A stretch of 64,000 bases of DNA from Bacteroidota bacterium (GTDB lineage Bacteria > Bacteroidota > Bacteroidia > M30B66), in the NCBI GenBank assembly GCA_027490225.1, contig JAIXYK010000017.1, positions 62,001 to 126,000 on the forward strand, in the 5' to 3' direction. The notes below the pieces were generated by a model that worked only from the letters and a program-made list of their open reading frames with translations, was not told the origin of the DNA and did not search any database. The translations under genes and the position numbers were made by a program. Positions 54,779 through 62,731 of the stretch are shown here, one piece after another. Positions within the stretch are counted from its first letter, which is position 1. The number at the start of each line of letters is the position of its first letter.

Positions 54779-56410
54779 ATGTTAAAAGGCTTTTTCAACG
54801 TACCCAAAGCAATTAATGAACCTGTAAAAAACTATGCTCCTGGAAGTGCAGAGCGAGCAGAAATTAAAGCAATGTTAGCCCATTTGCAAAGCATAGAATT
54901 AGATATTCCTATGGAAATAAATGGTAAAGCTGTTTTTACCGACAAAAAAATTCAATTGCGCCAACCACATAAAAGAAATCATGTGTTAGGTACATTTTCA
55001 AGAGGCGATGAAAGCCATGTAAAACAGGCAATTGATGCTGCATTAAATGCAAAACAAGCTTGGGAAATGATGGCCTGGGAAAACCGTGCAGCCATATTTT
55101 TAAAAGCTGCAGATTTAATTGCTGGTCCATACAGAGCAAGGTTGAATGCTGCAACTATGTTGGGTCAATCAAAGAATGTATACCAGGCAGAAATTGATTC
55201 AGCTTGTGAAATAATAGATTTTTTAAGATACAACGTGCAGTACATGTCTGAAATTTACAGACAACAACCAGAGTCTTCACCTGGAATCTGGAATCGTTTG
55301 GAGCAAAGACCATTGGAAGGTTTTGTGTTTGCATTAACACCATTTAATTTTACCGCCATTGCAGGGAATTTACCTACTTCAGCCGCTATGATGGGCAATG
55401 TAGTTGTTTGGAAACCAGCCGATACACAAATTTATGCTGCACATGTATTGATGGAGATTTTCAAAGAAGCGGGCGTTCCTGCTGGTGTTATAAATCTTGT
55501 ATTTGTAAGCGGACCAACAGCTGGAGATGTAATTTTTTCACATCCTGATTTTGCCGGAATACATTTTACTGGTTCTACAGGAGTTTTTCAAAATATCTGG
55601 AAAACAATTGGCGACAATATTCACAAATACAAAACTTACCCAAGAATTGTAGGTGAAACTGGAGGAAAAGATTTTATTGTTGCGCATGCTTCAGCAGACC
55701 CAATTGTAGCTGCTACGGCTATTTCCCGCGGAGCATTTGAATATCAAGGGCAGAAATGTTCTGCCGCCAGTCGTGTGTATATTGCCGATAATATTTGGCC
55801 AGCCGTTAAAGAAAGATTACTGGCTGATTTGGCAAGCTTCAAAATGGGCCCAGTTGACGATTTTAGCAATTTTGTAAATGCAGTAATTGATGAAAAATCG
55901 TTCGATAAACTGGCTTCTTATATTGATGCAGCAAATGCTAATCCTGATGTTGAAGTAATTGCAGGCGGAACTTATGATAAAACAGATGGATATTTTATTA
56001 AACCTACAGTTTTAGTGGTAAAAGATCCTTATTACACTACGATGTGTGAGGAATTATTTGGGCCAATAGTTACAATTTATGTATATCCTGCAATTGATTT
56101 CGAAGCAACTTTGAAAATCGTAGATGCCACTTCAATTTATGCTTTAACAGGTGCTGTAATTGCTCAAGATAGATACGCTGTAGAACAAGCCACTGTTGCA
56201 CTGAGAAATGCAGCTGGTAATTTTTACATCAACGATAAACCTACTGGAGCAGTTGTTGGTCAACAGCCATTTGGTGGCGCAAGAGGTTCTGGAACGAACG
56301 ATAAAGCAGGCTCAATGATTAATTTATTGCGTTGGGTTTCTCCAAGAACATTAAAAGAAACATTGGTTCCCGTTAAGGATTACAGGTATCCATTTTTAGG
56401 AGAAGCATAG
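54779..56410 (+). CDS. pruA: 1-pyrroline-5-carboxylate dehydrogenase
   Basis: A 543-aa aldehyde dehydrogenase that oxidises L-glutamate gamma-semialdehyde (from proline) to glutamate. It matches the group of stand-alone PruA in length and in the motifs RPLEGFVFALTPFNFTAI (about residues 178-195), FTGSTGVF, the catalytic Glu in VGETGGKDFIVAH (about 292-304) and the catalytic Cys in GQKCSAASR (about 326-334). It has no proline dehydrogenase domain, and putA is not adjacent. It is cytoplasmic. Confidence 0.96.
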   Translation: MLKGFFNVPKAINEPVKNYAPGSAERAEIKAMLAHLQSIELDIPMEINGKAVFTDKKIQLRQPHKRNHVLGTFSRGDESHVKQAIDAALNAKQAWEMMAWENRAAIFLKAADLIAGPYRARLNAATMLGQSKNVYQAEIDSACEIIDFLRYNVQYMSEIYRQQPESSPGIWNRLEQRPLEGFVFALTPFNFTAIAGNLPTSAAMMGNVVVWKPADTQIYAAHVLMEIFKEAGVPAGVINLVFVSGPTAGDVIFSHPDFAGIHFTGSTGVFQNIWKTIGDNIHKYKTYPRIVGETGGKDFIVAHASADPIVAATAISRGAFEYQGQKCSAASRVYIADNIWPAVKERLLADLASFKMGPVDDFSNFVNAVIDEKSFDKLASYIDAANANPDVEVIAGGTYDKTDGYFIKPTVLVVKDPYYTTMCEELFGPIVTIYVYPAIDFEATLKIVDATSIYALTGAVIAQDRYAVEQATVALRNAAGNFYINDKPTGAVVGQQPFGGARGSGTNDKAGSMINLLRWVSPRTLKETLVPVKDYRYPFLGEA

Positions 56411-56569
56411 TTACTTTTTATAAAGTCAGAATTGCTGTATAGAAATATTCGGGAACTGGTTTCACCTAAGTTTTTAAGGTTGTGTTTGTACAAGCTATTT
56501 TTGCACAAATAACATATTAATTAAATAAGTGTTATTTATTCGAAAGGAGATTTATGTCTCAATTTTTAT

Positions 56570-56577
56570 TACTTTTG
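56570..56577 (+). promoter_or_regulatory. -7 box TACTTTTG upstream of the frameshifted T9SS gene
   Basis: TACTTTTG matches TAnnTTTG and ends 10 nt before the ATG at 56588. No -33 element is evident. Confidence 0.5.
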
Positions 56578-56587
56578 AGATATAGCA

Positions 56588-57061
56588 ATGCTGAAAGTAC
56601 TCAATTTTAATGTTCATTTAAAAGAACTGTTTTTCTTAATTACAGTGCTTTTTGCGGCCGATCAAATCTTGGCGCAAGACCAACCAATTCTTGGTAAATT
56701 TCTAATTACCAAAGTAGGCAGTGATGTATATTTAAATTGGACAATAAATGCAGGAAGTATTTGCAGTGGAATAGAAATTGAGCGCTCCACAGACAGTATT
56801 GCTTTCGAAAATATTGGGAATATTGCAGGTACCTGCGGAAGTATTTCAGAGGCTGTTACTTACAATTTTACTGATAAATCACCTATTACGAATAAGAAAA
56901 ATTACTACCGACTTATTTTTGGAGGAACACAAATTTCGAAGGTAATTTCGATAGAATTTATAGATGTTGAAAAGTTAGGATACCAAATAAGACCACATCC
57001 TTTGCTTGATAATTCAGTTATTTATTTCGAGAATAATAAAAAAAACGGCGCATCAAATTGA
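56588..57061 (+). CDS. small secreted T9SS-type protein, 5' part (frameshifted)
   Basis: A 157-aa ORF with signal peptide (ELFFLITVLFAADQILAQ). One beta domain follows with the VYLNWTINAGSICSGIEIERSTDSIAFENIG pattern used before T9SS signals, then YQIRPHPLLDNSVIYFENN, a degenerate 'YPNP' start of a type A sorting domain. At A8 (57038-57045) the frame breaks and stops after KKNGASN. The sorting domain continues in the +1 frame (next feature). The whole product would be about 210 aa. Confidence 0.75.
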   Translation: MLKVLNFNVHLKELFFLITVLFAADQILAQDQPILGKFLITKVGSDVYLNWTINAGSICSGIEIERSTDSIAFENIGNIAGTCGSISEAVTYNFTDKSPITNKKNYYRLIFGGTQISKVISIEFIDVEKLGYQIRPHPLLDNSVIYFENNKKNGASN

Positions 57062-57218
57062 TTTTTACGCAAACAACGGAAGTTTAATGCACAGTTTAAC
57101 GGTAACCACAGATAAATTTGAAATACAGCGTTCCACTTTTCCGGCAGGATTATGCCATTTTATAATTTCAAATAAGGAAAATTACGCAATTATAAAAGGA
57201 AGTTTATTGGTGCAATAA
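57046..57218 (+). pseudogene. 3' part of the frameshifted T9SS sorting domain
   Basis: In the +1 frame after the A8 run the sequence reads TAHQIDFYANNGSLMHSLTV, then FPAGLCHFIISNKENYAIIKGSLLVQ. This matches the end of a type A sorting domain ('DxxGxxV...LxxGxYxxxI...xxKxxxV'). It has no start of its own in context. It could be a real mutation, a sequencing slip, or a slippage site. Confidence 0.75.
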
Positions 57219-57252
57219 ATTGGATTTAATGTTAAGTAAAATTCCATTTTTT

Positions 57253-57388
57253 TGGGCGTTCCCCTAAACCAATTTTGAGCATTTAAAATTACCAAACATT
57301 TTATTTTTTGGTTTAGGGTCGCGTGTTTCGCTGCAAGCTCCTACGGAGGCTTTTCGCTGCACCCGCTAACGCAGCATTTCGTTAAATA
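57253..57388 (+). repeat. structured intergenic element, copy D
   Basis: TTGGGCGTTC, then a perfect 11-bp stem CCCTAAACCAA (57262-57272) / TTGGTTTAGGG (57308-57318), the core GTCGCGTGTTTCGCTGCAAG, an internal hairpin CTCCTACGGAG and the tail CTTTTCGCTGCACCCGCTAA + CGCAGC. It is the clearest copy of the family and lies 34 bp after the frameshifted gene, same direction. Confidence 0.8.
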
Positions 57389-57471
57389 GTGAGTTTAAAT
57401 AAGTATGATTTAACAATACGAAATATGCTTAATTTGTAAATTATTAATCAGTCTTTAGAAATAAATATATT

Positions 57472-58053
57472 ATGAATGATAAACATTTTTTAAGCTCCAT
57501 TTTTATTGAACAAAATTTTAAAAAAGAAGATTTAGAAACAATTTTACAACAATACCAAAGAATTGAATTTTCTAAGAATGATTTTCTTATTCAGGAAGGA
57601 ACAACAGCTAATTTCTATTATTTTATGGAAAGCGGCTTTGCCAGATCTTATGTGATAGATTTGGAAGGAAATGATATCAGTACAAAATTCTTTGGTCCAA
57701 CTGATATTGTAATAGATTGGCATTCCTATTTCTTAAAAACAAAATGCCGCGAAAATATTCAGGCCATTACCCCTTGTGTAGCCTGGAAAATTACTTTCGA
57801 AAATTTTATGAAACTGTTTAATATCGAAGCTTTTAGAGATGTTGGCAGAACCCGTTTAGTGAACAATTATTTTGAGTTGAAAACCCATTCCGTTTCGGTA
57901 ATTGCCGACCCAGCAAAAGACAGGTATTTAAATCTTTTGAAAACCAAACCCGACATTATTCAAAATGTACCTTTGAAACAAATCGCAACTTATTTAGGAA
58001 TTACAGATACTTCGTTAAGCCGGATTAGAAAAGAAATTGCTGAGCAGAAGTAA
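57472..58053 (+). CDS. Crp/Fnr-family transcriptional regulator
   Basis: A 193-aa protein with an N-terminal cyclic-nucleotide-binding fold (KNDFLIQEGTTANFYYFMESGFARSYVIDLEGND, about residues 36-68) and a C-terminal helix-turn-helix in VPLKQIATYLGITDTSLSRIRKE (about 167-189). No cysteine set for an Fe-S cluster and no clear cAMP-binding residues are seen, as in most Bacteroidota members of this group, so the signal is unknown. It is followed 74 bp later by a membrane protein gene and then two small genes, which it may control (inference). Confidence 0.93.
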   Translation: MNDKHFLSSIFIEQNFKKEDLETILQQYQRIEFSKNDFLIQEGTTANFYYFMESGFARSYVIDLEGNDISTKFFGPTDIVIDWHSYFLKTKCRENIQAITPCVAWKITFENFMKLFNIEAFRDVGRTRLVNNYFELKTHSVSVIADPAKDRYLNLLKTKPDIIQNVPLKQIATYLGITDTSLSRIRKEIAEQK

Positions 58054-58127
58054 ATTCTTGTTTAATTAATTGAGATTTAAATACATTTAATTTTTATTGC
58101 AGGAAATAATAATTAATCAGTTTTCAA

Positions 58128-58844
58128 ATGAATGCACTGGCACAATACCCAATTCCAACTTGGATTTCTATTTTATTCTTAATCGCTATTCCGCTACCAT
58201 TTGTGCTAATTACATTATTTACGCACAATGCTGCAAAAAAAATAAATCAACAAGCAGTTTCTAAAATTGTAATCCTATTTTTCATTTTATACCTGTTGTA
58301 TATTTCTGTTGCGAGTTTTAATGGCTGGTTTAACCAGGTTTCTTTTCCTCCAATGGTGCTGTTGTGTACAACTTTCCCTTATGGATTTTTGCTTTTTGCA
58401 GTTTTAATAAATACCAAAAGCTATAAAAGTATTCTTCATCATACAGCAATTGAAGACCTCGTAAAGCTTCATATTTTTCGTGTTATTGGAATTTTCTTTG
58501 TGCTACTTGCTTTGTGTAACGCTTTGCCTAAAACTTTTGCATTTATAGCTGGTTTTGGAGATATAATTACTGCTTTAATTTCCATTTTCGTTGCAAAGGC
58601 CATTCAAAATAAGAAAAGCTATGCTAAAACATTGACATTGTGCTGGAATATTTTTGGAACCATAGATATCTTATTTACAGCAATTGCAGCCAATGTGCTT
58701 ACAAAAATATCTATTGAAACAGGCTCCATGGGAGTTGATTCCCTGGCCATGTTTCCTTTTTGCATTATTCCTGCTTTTGCGCCACCAACAATTTTATTAT
58801 TGCATTGGGCCATTTTCCAGAAAATGAAACAAAAAATGACCTGA
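58128..58844 (+). CDS. multi-pass membrane protein of unknown function
   Basis: A 238-aa protein with about six or seven membrane helices (starting TWISILFLIAIPLPFVLITLF) and little charge outside loops. I do not recognise the family. It lies between the Crp/Fnr gene and the YCII-domain gene, same direction. A -7 box behind it suggests that the next gene starts a new transcript. Confidence 0.75.
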   Translation: MNALAQYPIPTWISILFLIAIPLPFVLITLFTHNAAKKINQQAVSKIVILFFILYLLYISVASFNGWFNQVSFPPMVLLCTTFPYGFLLFAVLINTKSYKSILHHTAIEDLVKLHIFRVIGIFFVLLALCNALPKTFAFIAGFGDIITALISIFVAKAIQNKKSYAKTLTLCWNIFGTIDILFTAIAANVLTKISIETGSMGVDSLAMFPFCIIPAFAPPTILLLHWAIFQKMKQKMT

Positions 58845-58890
58845 AAATCATTTCTTGTCCTATGGCAAGAATAGCCGATTATGCCCATTC

Positions 58891-58898
58891 TACATTTG
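58891..58898 (+). promoter_or_regulatory. -7 box TACATTTG upstream of the YCII gene
   Basis: TACATTTG matches TAnnTTTG and ends 32 nt before the ATG at 58931. Confidence 0.5.
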
Positions 58899-58930
58899 TA
58901 CCATAATAAACAACTAAAAAACAAAACATC

Positions 58931-59278
58931 ATGGTACAGAAAAATGAATTTATGTTATTATTCCGCTTTGAGCCTAATTTTAACTACCAGCCAACAGAAG
59001 CTGAACTCAGCGAAATGCATCAACATTGGGGTGCTTTTATTGGTCAAATTGCCTTAGAAGAAAAACTAGTTAGCACACACCAACTTGGTTTTGAAGGAAA
59101 ACAAATTTTTGCTGATGCTTCTTTGCAAGATGGTATCCATATTTCTAATAAACAGGCAATTGCTGGAAATATGGTTGTAAAAGCCAACACTATAGAAGAA
59201 GCAATTGAAATGGCAAAAAGCTGTCCTATTTTACATGTAGGAGGAAGCGTTGAAGTAAGAAGTATTCAACCAATGTAA
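58931..59278 (+). CDS. YCII/DGPF-domain small protein
   Basis: A 115-aa ferredoxin-like-fold protein. It begins EFMLLFRFEPN, has MHQHWGAFIGQIALEEKLVSTHQLGFEG, and ends with the YCII-type helix and strand VKANTIEEAIEMAKSCPILHVGGSVEVRSI. The family includes proteins linked to ECF sigma factors and to dehalogenation or stress, but no activity can be assigned here. It is followed 25 bp later by the SRPBCC gene, probably in one transcript. Confidence 0.85.
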   Translation: MVQKNEFMLLFRFEPNFNYQPTEAELSEMHQHWGAFIGQIALEEKLVSTHQLGFEGKQIFADASLQDGIHISNKQAIAGNMVVKANTIEEAIEMAKSCPILHVGGSVEVRSIQPM

Positions 59279-59303
59279 TTATCTAAAAAACTAACTCACT
59301 AAA

Positions 59304-59849
59304 ATGAACAAGAAAATGATTTTCATAGGATTAGCAATTGTTATAGTTGCATTTATAGGTTTTGGATTATACAAAGCCAGCGGATTAACGTCCATTCAAA
59401 TAGTACAAACTACTACTATTAAAGGGTCTAAAGAAGAAGTATTTGATATGGTACGTTATTTAAAAAACTTCCCAAAATGGTCTCCATTTTTAGCGCAAGA
59501 TCCTGCGCAAAAGTATGAAGTTAAAGGCACAGACGGCAATGTTGGCGCGCAATACCATTGGAATGGTAATGGTGGTAAAGATATTGGTTATCAAGAAATT
59601 GTGAAGATTGATATGTTGAATTTTATCGGCTTAAAATGCGATATTCAGAAACCATTTGAAGCCCAGCCAACTTTTGAATATACATTTAAAGAAACTCCAA
59701 ATGGAATTGAAGTAACGCAGGATTTTAAGGTAAATTCAGAATTAGTTCCTGCTTTTTTTATGTGGTTAGGTGGAGCCAAACAAGGCATGGAAACAACCAA
59801 CAAGCAAGGCTTAGATTTGCTGAAGAAAGCTGTAGAAAAGGAAGGTTAA
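59304..59849 (+). CDS. SRPBCC-family (polyketide cyclase/START-like) protein
   Basis: A 181-aa protein with an N-terminal membrane anchor (MIFIGLAIVIVAFIGFGLY) and a ligand-binding helix-grip fold: IQIVQTTTIKGSKEEVFDMVRYLKNFPKWSPF (about residues 33-64), then YHWNGNGGKDIGYQEIVKI and GIEVTQDFKV. It binds a hydrophobic ligand in related proteins, which is not known here. Co-directional with the YCII gene. Confidence 0.88.
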   Translation: MNKKMIFIGLAIVIVAFIGFGLYKASGLTSIQIVQTTTIKGSKEEVFDMVRYLKNFPKWSPFLAQDPAQKYEVKGTDGNVGAQYHWNGNGGKDIGYQEIVKIDMLNFIGLKCDIQKPFEAQPTFEYTFKETPNGIEVTQDFKVNSELVPAFFMWLGGAKQGMETTNKQGLDLLKKAVEKEG

Positions 59850-60383
59850 ATTTTTAATTTTAATTTGAAGAAAATCCAGTTTTATGCTGGATTTTTTTTC
59901 TCTGTGTTCTCTGTGCTTCAACCTCTGTGTTCTCTGTGCTATTTATTTCACAGAGGTCACAGAGATCACTCCGCTTGTCGAAGTGAGCTTGTAGCAGGGA
60001 GTTCACAAAGGTTGTTGCTCTAAGTTTAAGTAGGTTTTTCTTAGTTTTTTTAATTTATTTTAATTCAAAAACCTTTTGATATAAGTTAGAAGTTAAGGTG
60101 AAAAGTCTTTTACGAAACTGAAAGTTTAACATCAACTAATTCCGCATAAGCAATTGGAGCAAACTACCCCGCCAAGGGGTTTTGGCCATTGGGTTGGCGC
60201 GGAGTAGTGCGGAAAGTGCGACCCTGACCTTTTATTTAATGATTAAATTAGATTAGAATGTATTAAAAAGGGCAGGGGTATGCCCTAATTTTTGAAAACC
60301 AGATATAAGATTTATCATAAATGGTTTTTTTGGTTTGCACATTTCAAATAATAATTGTTGCTTTATGGCTTAAAACCATCTTT
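59850..60383. other. intergenic region with repeats and element E
   Basis: No gene in 534 bp. It holds two identical 18-bp direct repeats CTCTGTGTTCTCTGTGCT (59900-59917 and 59923-59940), an inverted return of the CTCTGTG core (CACAGAG at 59949-59955 and again in the next few bases), a small hairpin near 59968-60003 (ACTCCG...GGGAGT) and structured element E at 60141-60288. The promoter of the PKD protein should lie at the end, but no good -7 box was seen. Confidence 0.7.
60141..60288 (-). repeat. structured intergenic element, copy E
   Basis: On the minus strand: TTAGGGCATACCCC, the outer arm CCCTGCCCTTTT pairing with AAAAGGTCAGGG (about 60225 and 60275), the core GGGTCGCACTTTCCGC, a long internal hairpin (ACTACTCCGCGCC / GGCGGGGTAGT) and the tail TTGCTCCAATTGCTTATGCGG + AA. 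The plus strand shows TTCCGCA / TGCGGAA as the outer pair of the inner hairpin. It lies in antisense orientation upstream of the PKD gene. Confidence 0.7.
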
Positions 60384-62282
60384 ATGAAAAACAAATACTT
60401 ACAGTTTACAATTGCGTGTGTTTTGGCTGTATTGGCCGTGAATACACTTTCTGCGCAAAGCAGAAGATTTCAATCTGAACTTTATAAAATGAGCAGATTA
60501 GCTCAAAATAAAGTTACACAAACGGTTAACAGAGAAGTTTGCGCTGCGAATTTTATGTTTACGGGGAATTCTGTCGGACAACAGTTAATTGTTGCATTTT
60601 CTAATACCAGTGTGGTAGAAGATTTTACACAAACAGTTTATAGTTGGGATTTTGGGGATGGTCAAACTGACGTAAATCCTGCTCCTGTTCACACATTTGA
60701 TGTTAATTTTCTGCAATATGTGGTTTGCTTAACAGTTACAAATGTTGTTACGCAATGTACTTCAACATATTGTGATACTTTAAATGTATCTGAATTTTAT
60801 GTGCAAGAGCCTTGTAATGCAAGTTATGGTTGGAGTCATGATCCATCAGCTTCAAACATTGTATATTTTGGTTCTTATAATCCTGGCAACTTTAACTATT
60901 CTTGGGATTTTGGCGACGGAACTCCTGTAATTAGTGGTTATGATGCCTATAGCGCAACACATGGTTTTGCACAATCTGGAACTTACCAGGTTTGTCTTAC
61001 AGTAACAGATACTCTGAATGACTGTAATTTAACTGAATGCCAAAGTGTTGTGGCGCAAGATATATTGGCCGGAGGAACAGGAAGTGTTACCATTAATCAA
61101 TTGCCAAATATTGAAACTTCTATTCAAAATATTCTTTTTGGAAATTGTGTAGATGTGAGTAATATTCAATTTAACGGTTCTACATCACAGGCAATTGGTT
61201 ACTTAAGTGACTCTACCAGCGTTTTAGGATTTGATTTCGGTTTGTTGTTAACTACAGGAACGATATTTAATGCAATTGGCCCTAATAACCAAGGTGGTGC
61301 CGGGACCGCTTTGAGCTTGCCGGGAGATCCTTTATTAGACCAACAAATTCCTGGTTATTATACGATGGATGCTGTGAGCATAGAGTTTGATTTTGTGCCA
61401 CAGGCTGATACGGTAATTGCTTGCGAATTTGTATTTGCTTCTGAGGAATATCCTGAATTTGTTGGAACACAGTATAATGATGTATTTGGATTCTTTATTC
61501 AAGGACCAGAAGATTCATTAATTGGATTGCACAACATTGCTTTTTTACCAGGAACAACAACTCCTATTGCTATAAATAATGTTAGTGACGCTTTGAACAG
61601 TCAGTATTATGTGGACAATACAAATGGACAAATTTTGCAATATGATGGTTATACTACACCAATTAGTTTGCAATATCCGGTAACACCGGGGCAATCTTAC
61701 CATTTTAAAATTGTAATTGCTGATGCTGGTGATGGAATTTATGATTCGGGTGTTTTCTTGAAAGGTGGAAGTTTCTTAGGAAATACGCCTTTACCAGCAG
61801 CTCGATTTGCTTACAATGCTGATGGTTTAGCTGTGCAGTTTCAAAATTTAAGTTTACGTTCTGATACTTACTCTTGGGAATTTGGTGATGGAGCAACAGC
61901 TTCAACAGAAAATCCATCTCATACTTATGATCAGCCAGGAATTTATAATGTACGCATGGGGGCAGGAAATATGTGCTACAACAGAGATACAACAATTACT
62001 GTAGCGGTTACTACAACAGGCATATTAGAAATGGACAAGGCCTTGAATTATAAACTAGTGCCTAATGGAAATGGGCAGTTTAATTTGAGCTATGCTTTAA
62101 TGAACAACAGCGATTTGCAATTGGAAGTTATTTCCATGAGCGGTCAATTGGTGTTTAGCAAATCTTTAAAGAATGCTTCTTTTGGCAATGAAATGATAGA
62201 TTTATCTGTTTATGCAAGTGGAATTTATCAATTGAGATTAAGAAGTAATAGTTCAGTAGAAACGATTAAGTTTCTGAAGTAA
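60384..62282 (+). CDS. PKD and choice-of-anchor-L protein with T9SS type A sorting signal
   Basis: From the ATG at 60384 (track start 60321 adds 21 residues of an unlikely extension) the product is 632 aa with signal peptide (KYLQFTIACVLAVLAVNTLSAQ). PKD domains are marked by YSWDFGDGQTDVNPAPVHTF, YSWDFGDGTPVISG and YSWEFGDGATASTENPSHTY. Between the second and third is a choice-of-anchor L domain (IGYLSDSTSVLGFDFGLLLTTG ... CEFVFASEEYPEFVGTQYNDVFGFF). The C-terminus (YKLVPNGNGQFNLSY, LEVISMSGQLVFSK, YASGIYQLRLRS) is a type A sorting domain. Surface or secreted protein. A strong terminator follows. Confidence 0.92.
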   Translation: MKNKYLQFTIACVLAVLAVNTLSAQSRRFQSELYKMSRLAQNKVTQTVNREVCAANFMFTGNSVGQQLIVAFSNTSVVEDFTQTVYSWDFGDGQTDVNPAPVHTFDVNFLQYVVCLTVTNVVTQCTSTYCDTLNVSEFYVQEPCNASYGWSHDPSASNIVYFGSYNPGNFNYSWDFGDGTPVISGYDAYSATHGFAQSGTYQVCLTVTDTLNDCNLTECQSVVAQDILAGGTGSVTINQLPNIETSIQNILFGNCVDVSNIQFNGSTSQAIGYLSDSTSVLGFDFGLLLTTGTIFNAIGPNNQGGAGTALSLPGDPLLDQQIPGYYTMDAVSIEFDFVPQADTVIACEFVFASEEYPEFVGTQYNDVFGFFIQGPEDSLIGLHNIAFLPGTTTPIAINNVSDALNSQYYVDNTNGQILQYDGYTTPISLQYPVTPGQSYHFKIVIADAGDGIYDSGVFLKGGSFLGNTPLPAARFAYNADGLAVQFQNLSLRSDTYSWEFGDGATASTENPSHTYDQPGIYNVRMGAGNMCYNRDTTITVAVTTTGILEMDKALNYKLVPNGNGQFNLSYALMNNSDLQLEVISMSGQLVFSKSLKNASFGNEMIDLSVYASGIYQLRLRSNSSVETIKFLK

Positions 62283-62298
62283 TAAGCAGTATAGCAAA

Positions 62299-62337
62299 AG
62301 AAAGGCGCATGAATTTCGGTTCATGCGCCTTTTTTTG
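62299..62337 (+). terminator. Rho-independent terminator of the PKD gene
   Basis: AAAGGCGCATGAA / TTCATGCGCCTTT is a perfect 13-bp stem with a 6-nt loop, followed by TTTTT, 17 bp after the stop at 62282. Confidence 0.93.
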
Positions 62338-62673
62338 TTTTATTCAATTGTCTTATAGCGATTTAAAAAACATTGGATAATTTTTATTCAAATTAAACTT
62401 GATTATAGGGTTATAGAATTTATAGAAGTATATTATTATTTTGAAATTCAGAACTTTAGTAATTGTTAAATCAAATACTGGAAATAATGTTTGGAAGTTT
62501 GGAGTTTGTTTTTTAGGTAACCCATTTCCCCTTCCCATATGGAAGCGAAGGTAATTGAAGGGAAATTATGTTGCAATTTTTTAAACGTTTATAAACGTTT
62601 GATAAACGGATAAACAATAAAAATCAATTTTATGAATCGGAGTTTTTCGTGCCAGTACTAATAATATATTATA
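62338..62673. other. AT-rich intergenic region
   Basis: No gene in 336 bp between two terminators of converging genes. It contains the second AAACGTTT pair (62583-62590 and 62593-62600, 10 bp apart) followed by AAACGG, and a short palindrome CTTCC-C-ATATGGAAG near 62530. Confidence 0.6.
62583..62600. promoter_or_regulatory. second tandem AAACGTTT pair
   Basis: AAACGTTT at 62583-62590 and 62593-62600, centres 10 bp apart, in a convergent intergenic region with no promoter need. Same arrangement as at 52031-52049. Confidence 0.3.
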
Positions 62674-62708
62674 ATAAAAAAGGCGCAATAACAAAGTTAC
62701 TGCGCCTC
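62674..62708 (-). terminator. Rho-independent terminator of the DPP III gene
   Basis: On the minus strand AGGCGCAGTAAC and GTTATTGCGCCT form a 12-bp stem with one G-T pair, followed by a T-run. It lies 23 bp after the stop at 62732. Confidence 0.88.
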
Positions 62709-62731
62709 AATCATGTTAATAGATTTTCTTA

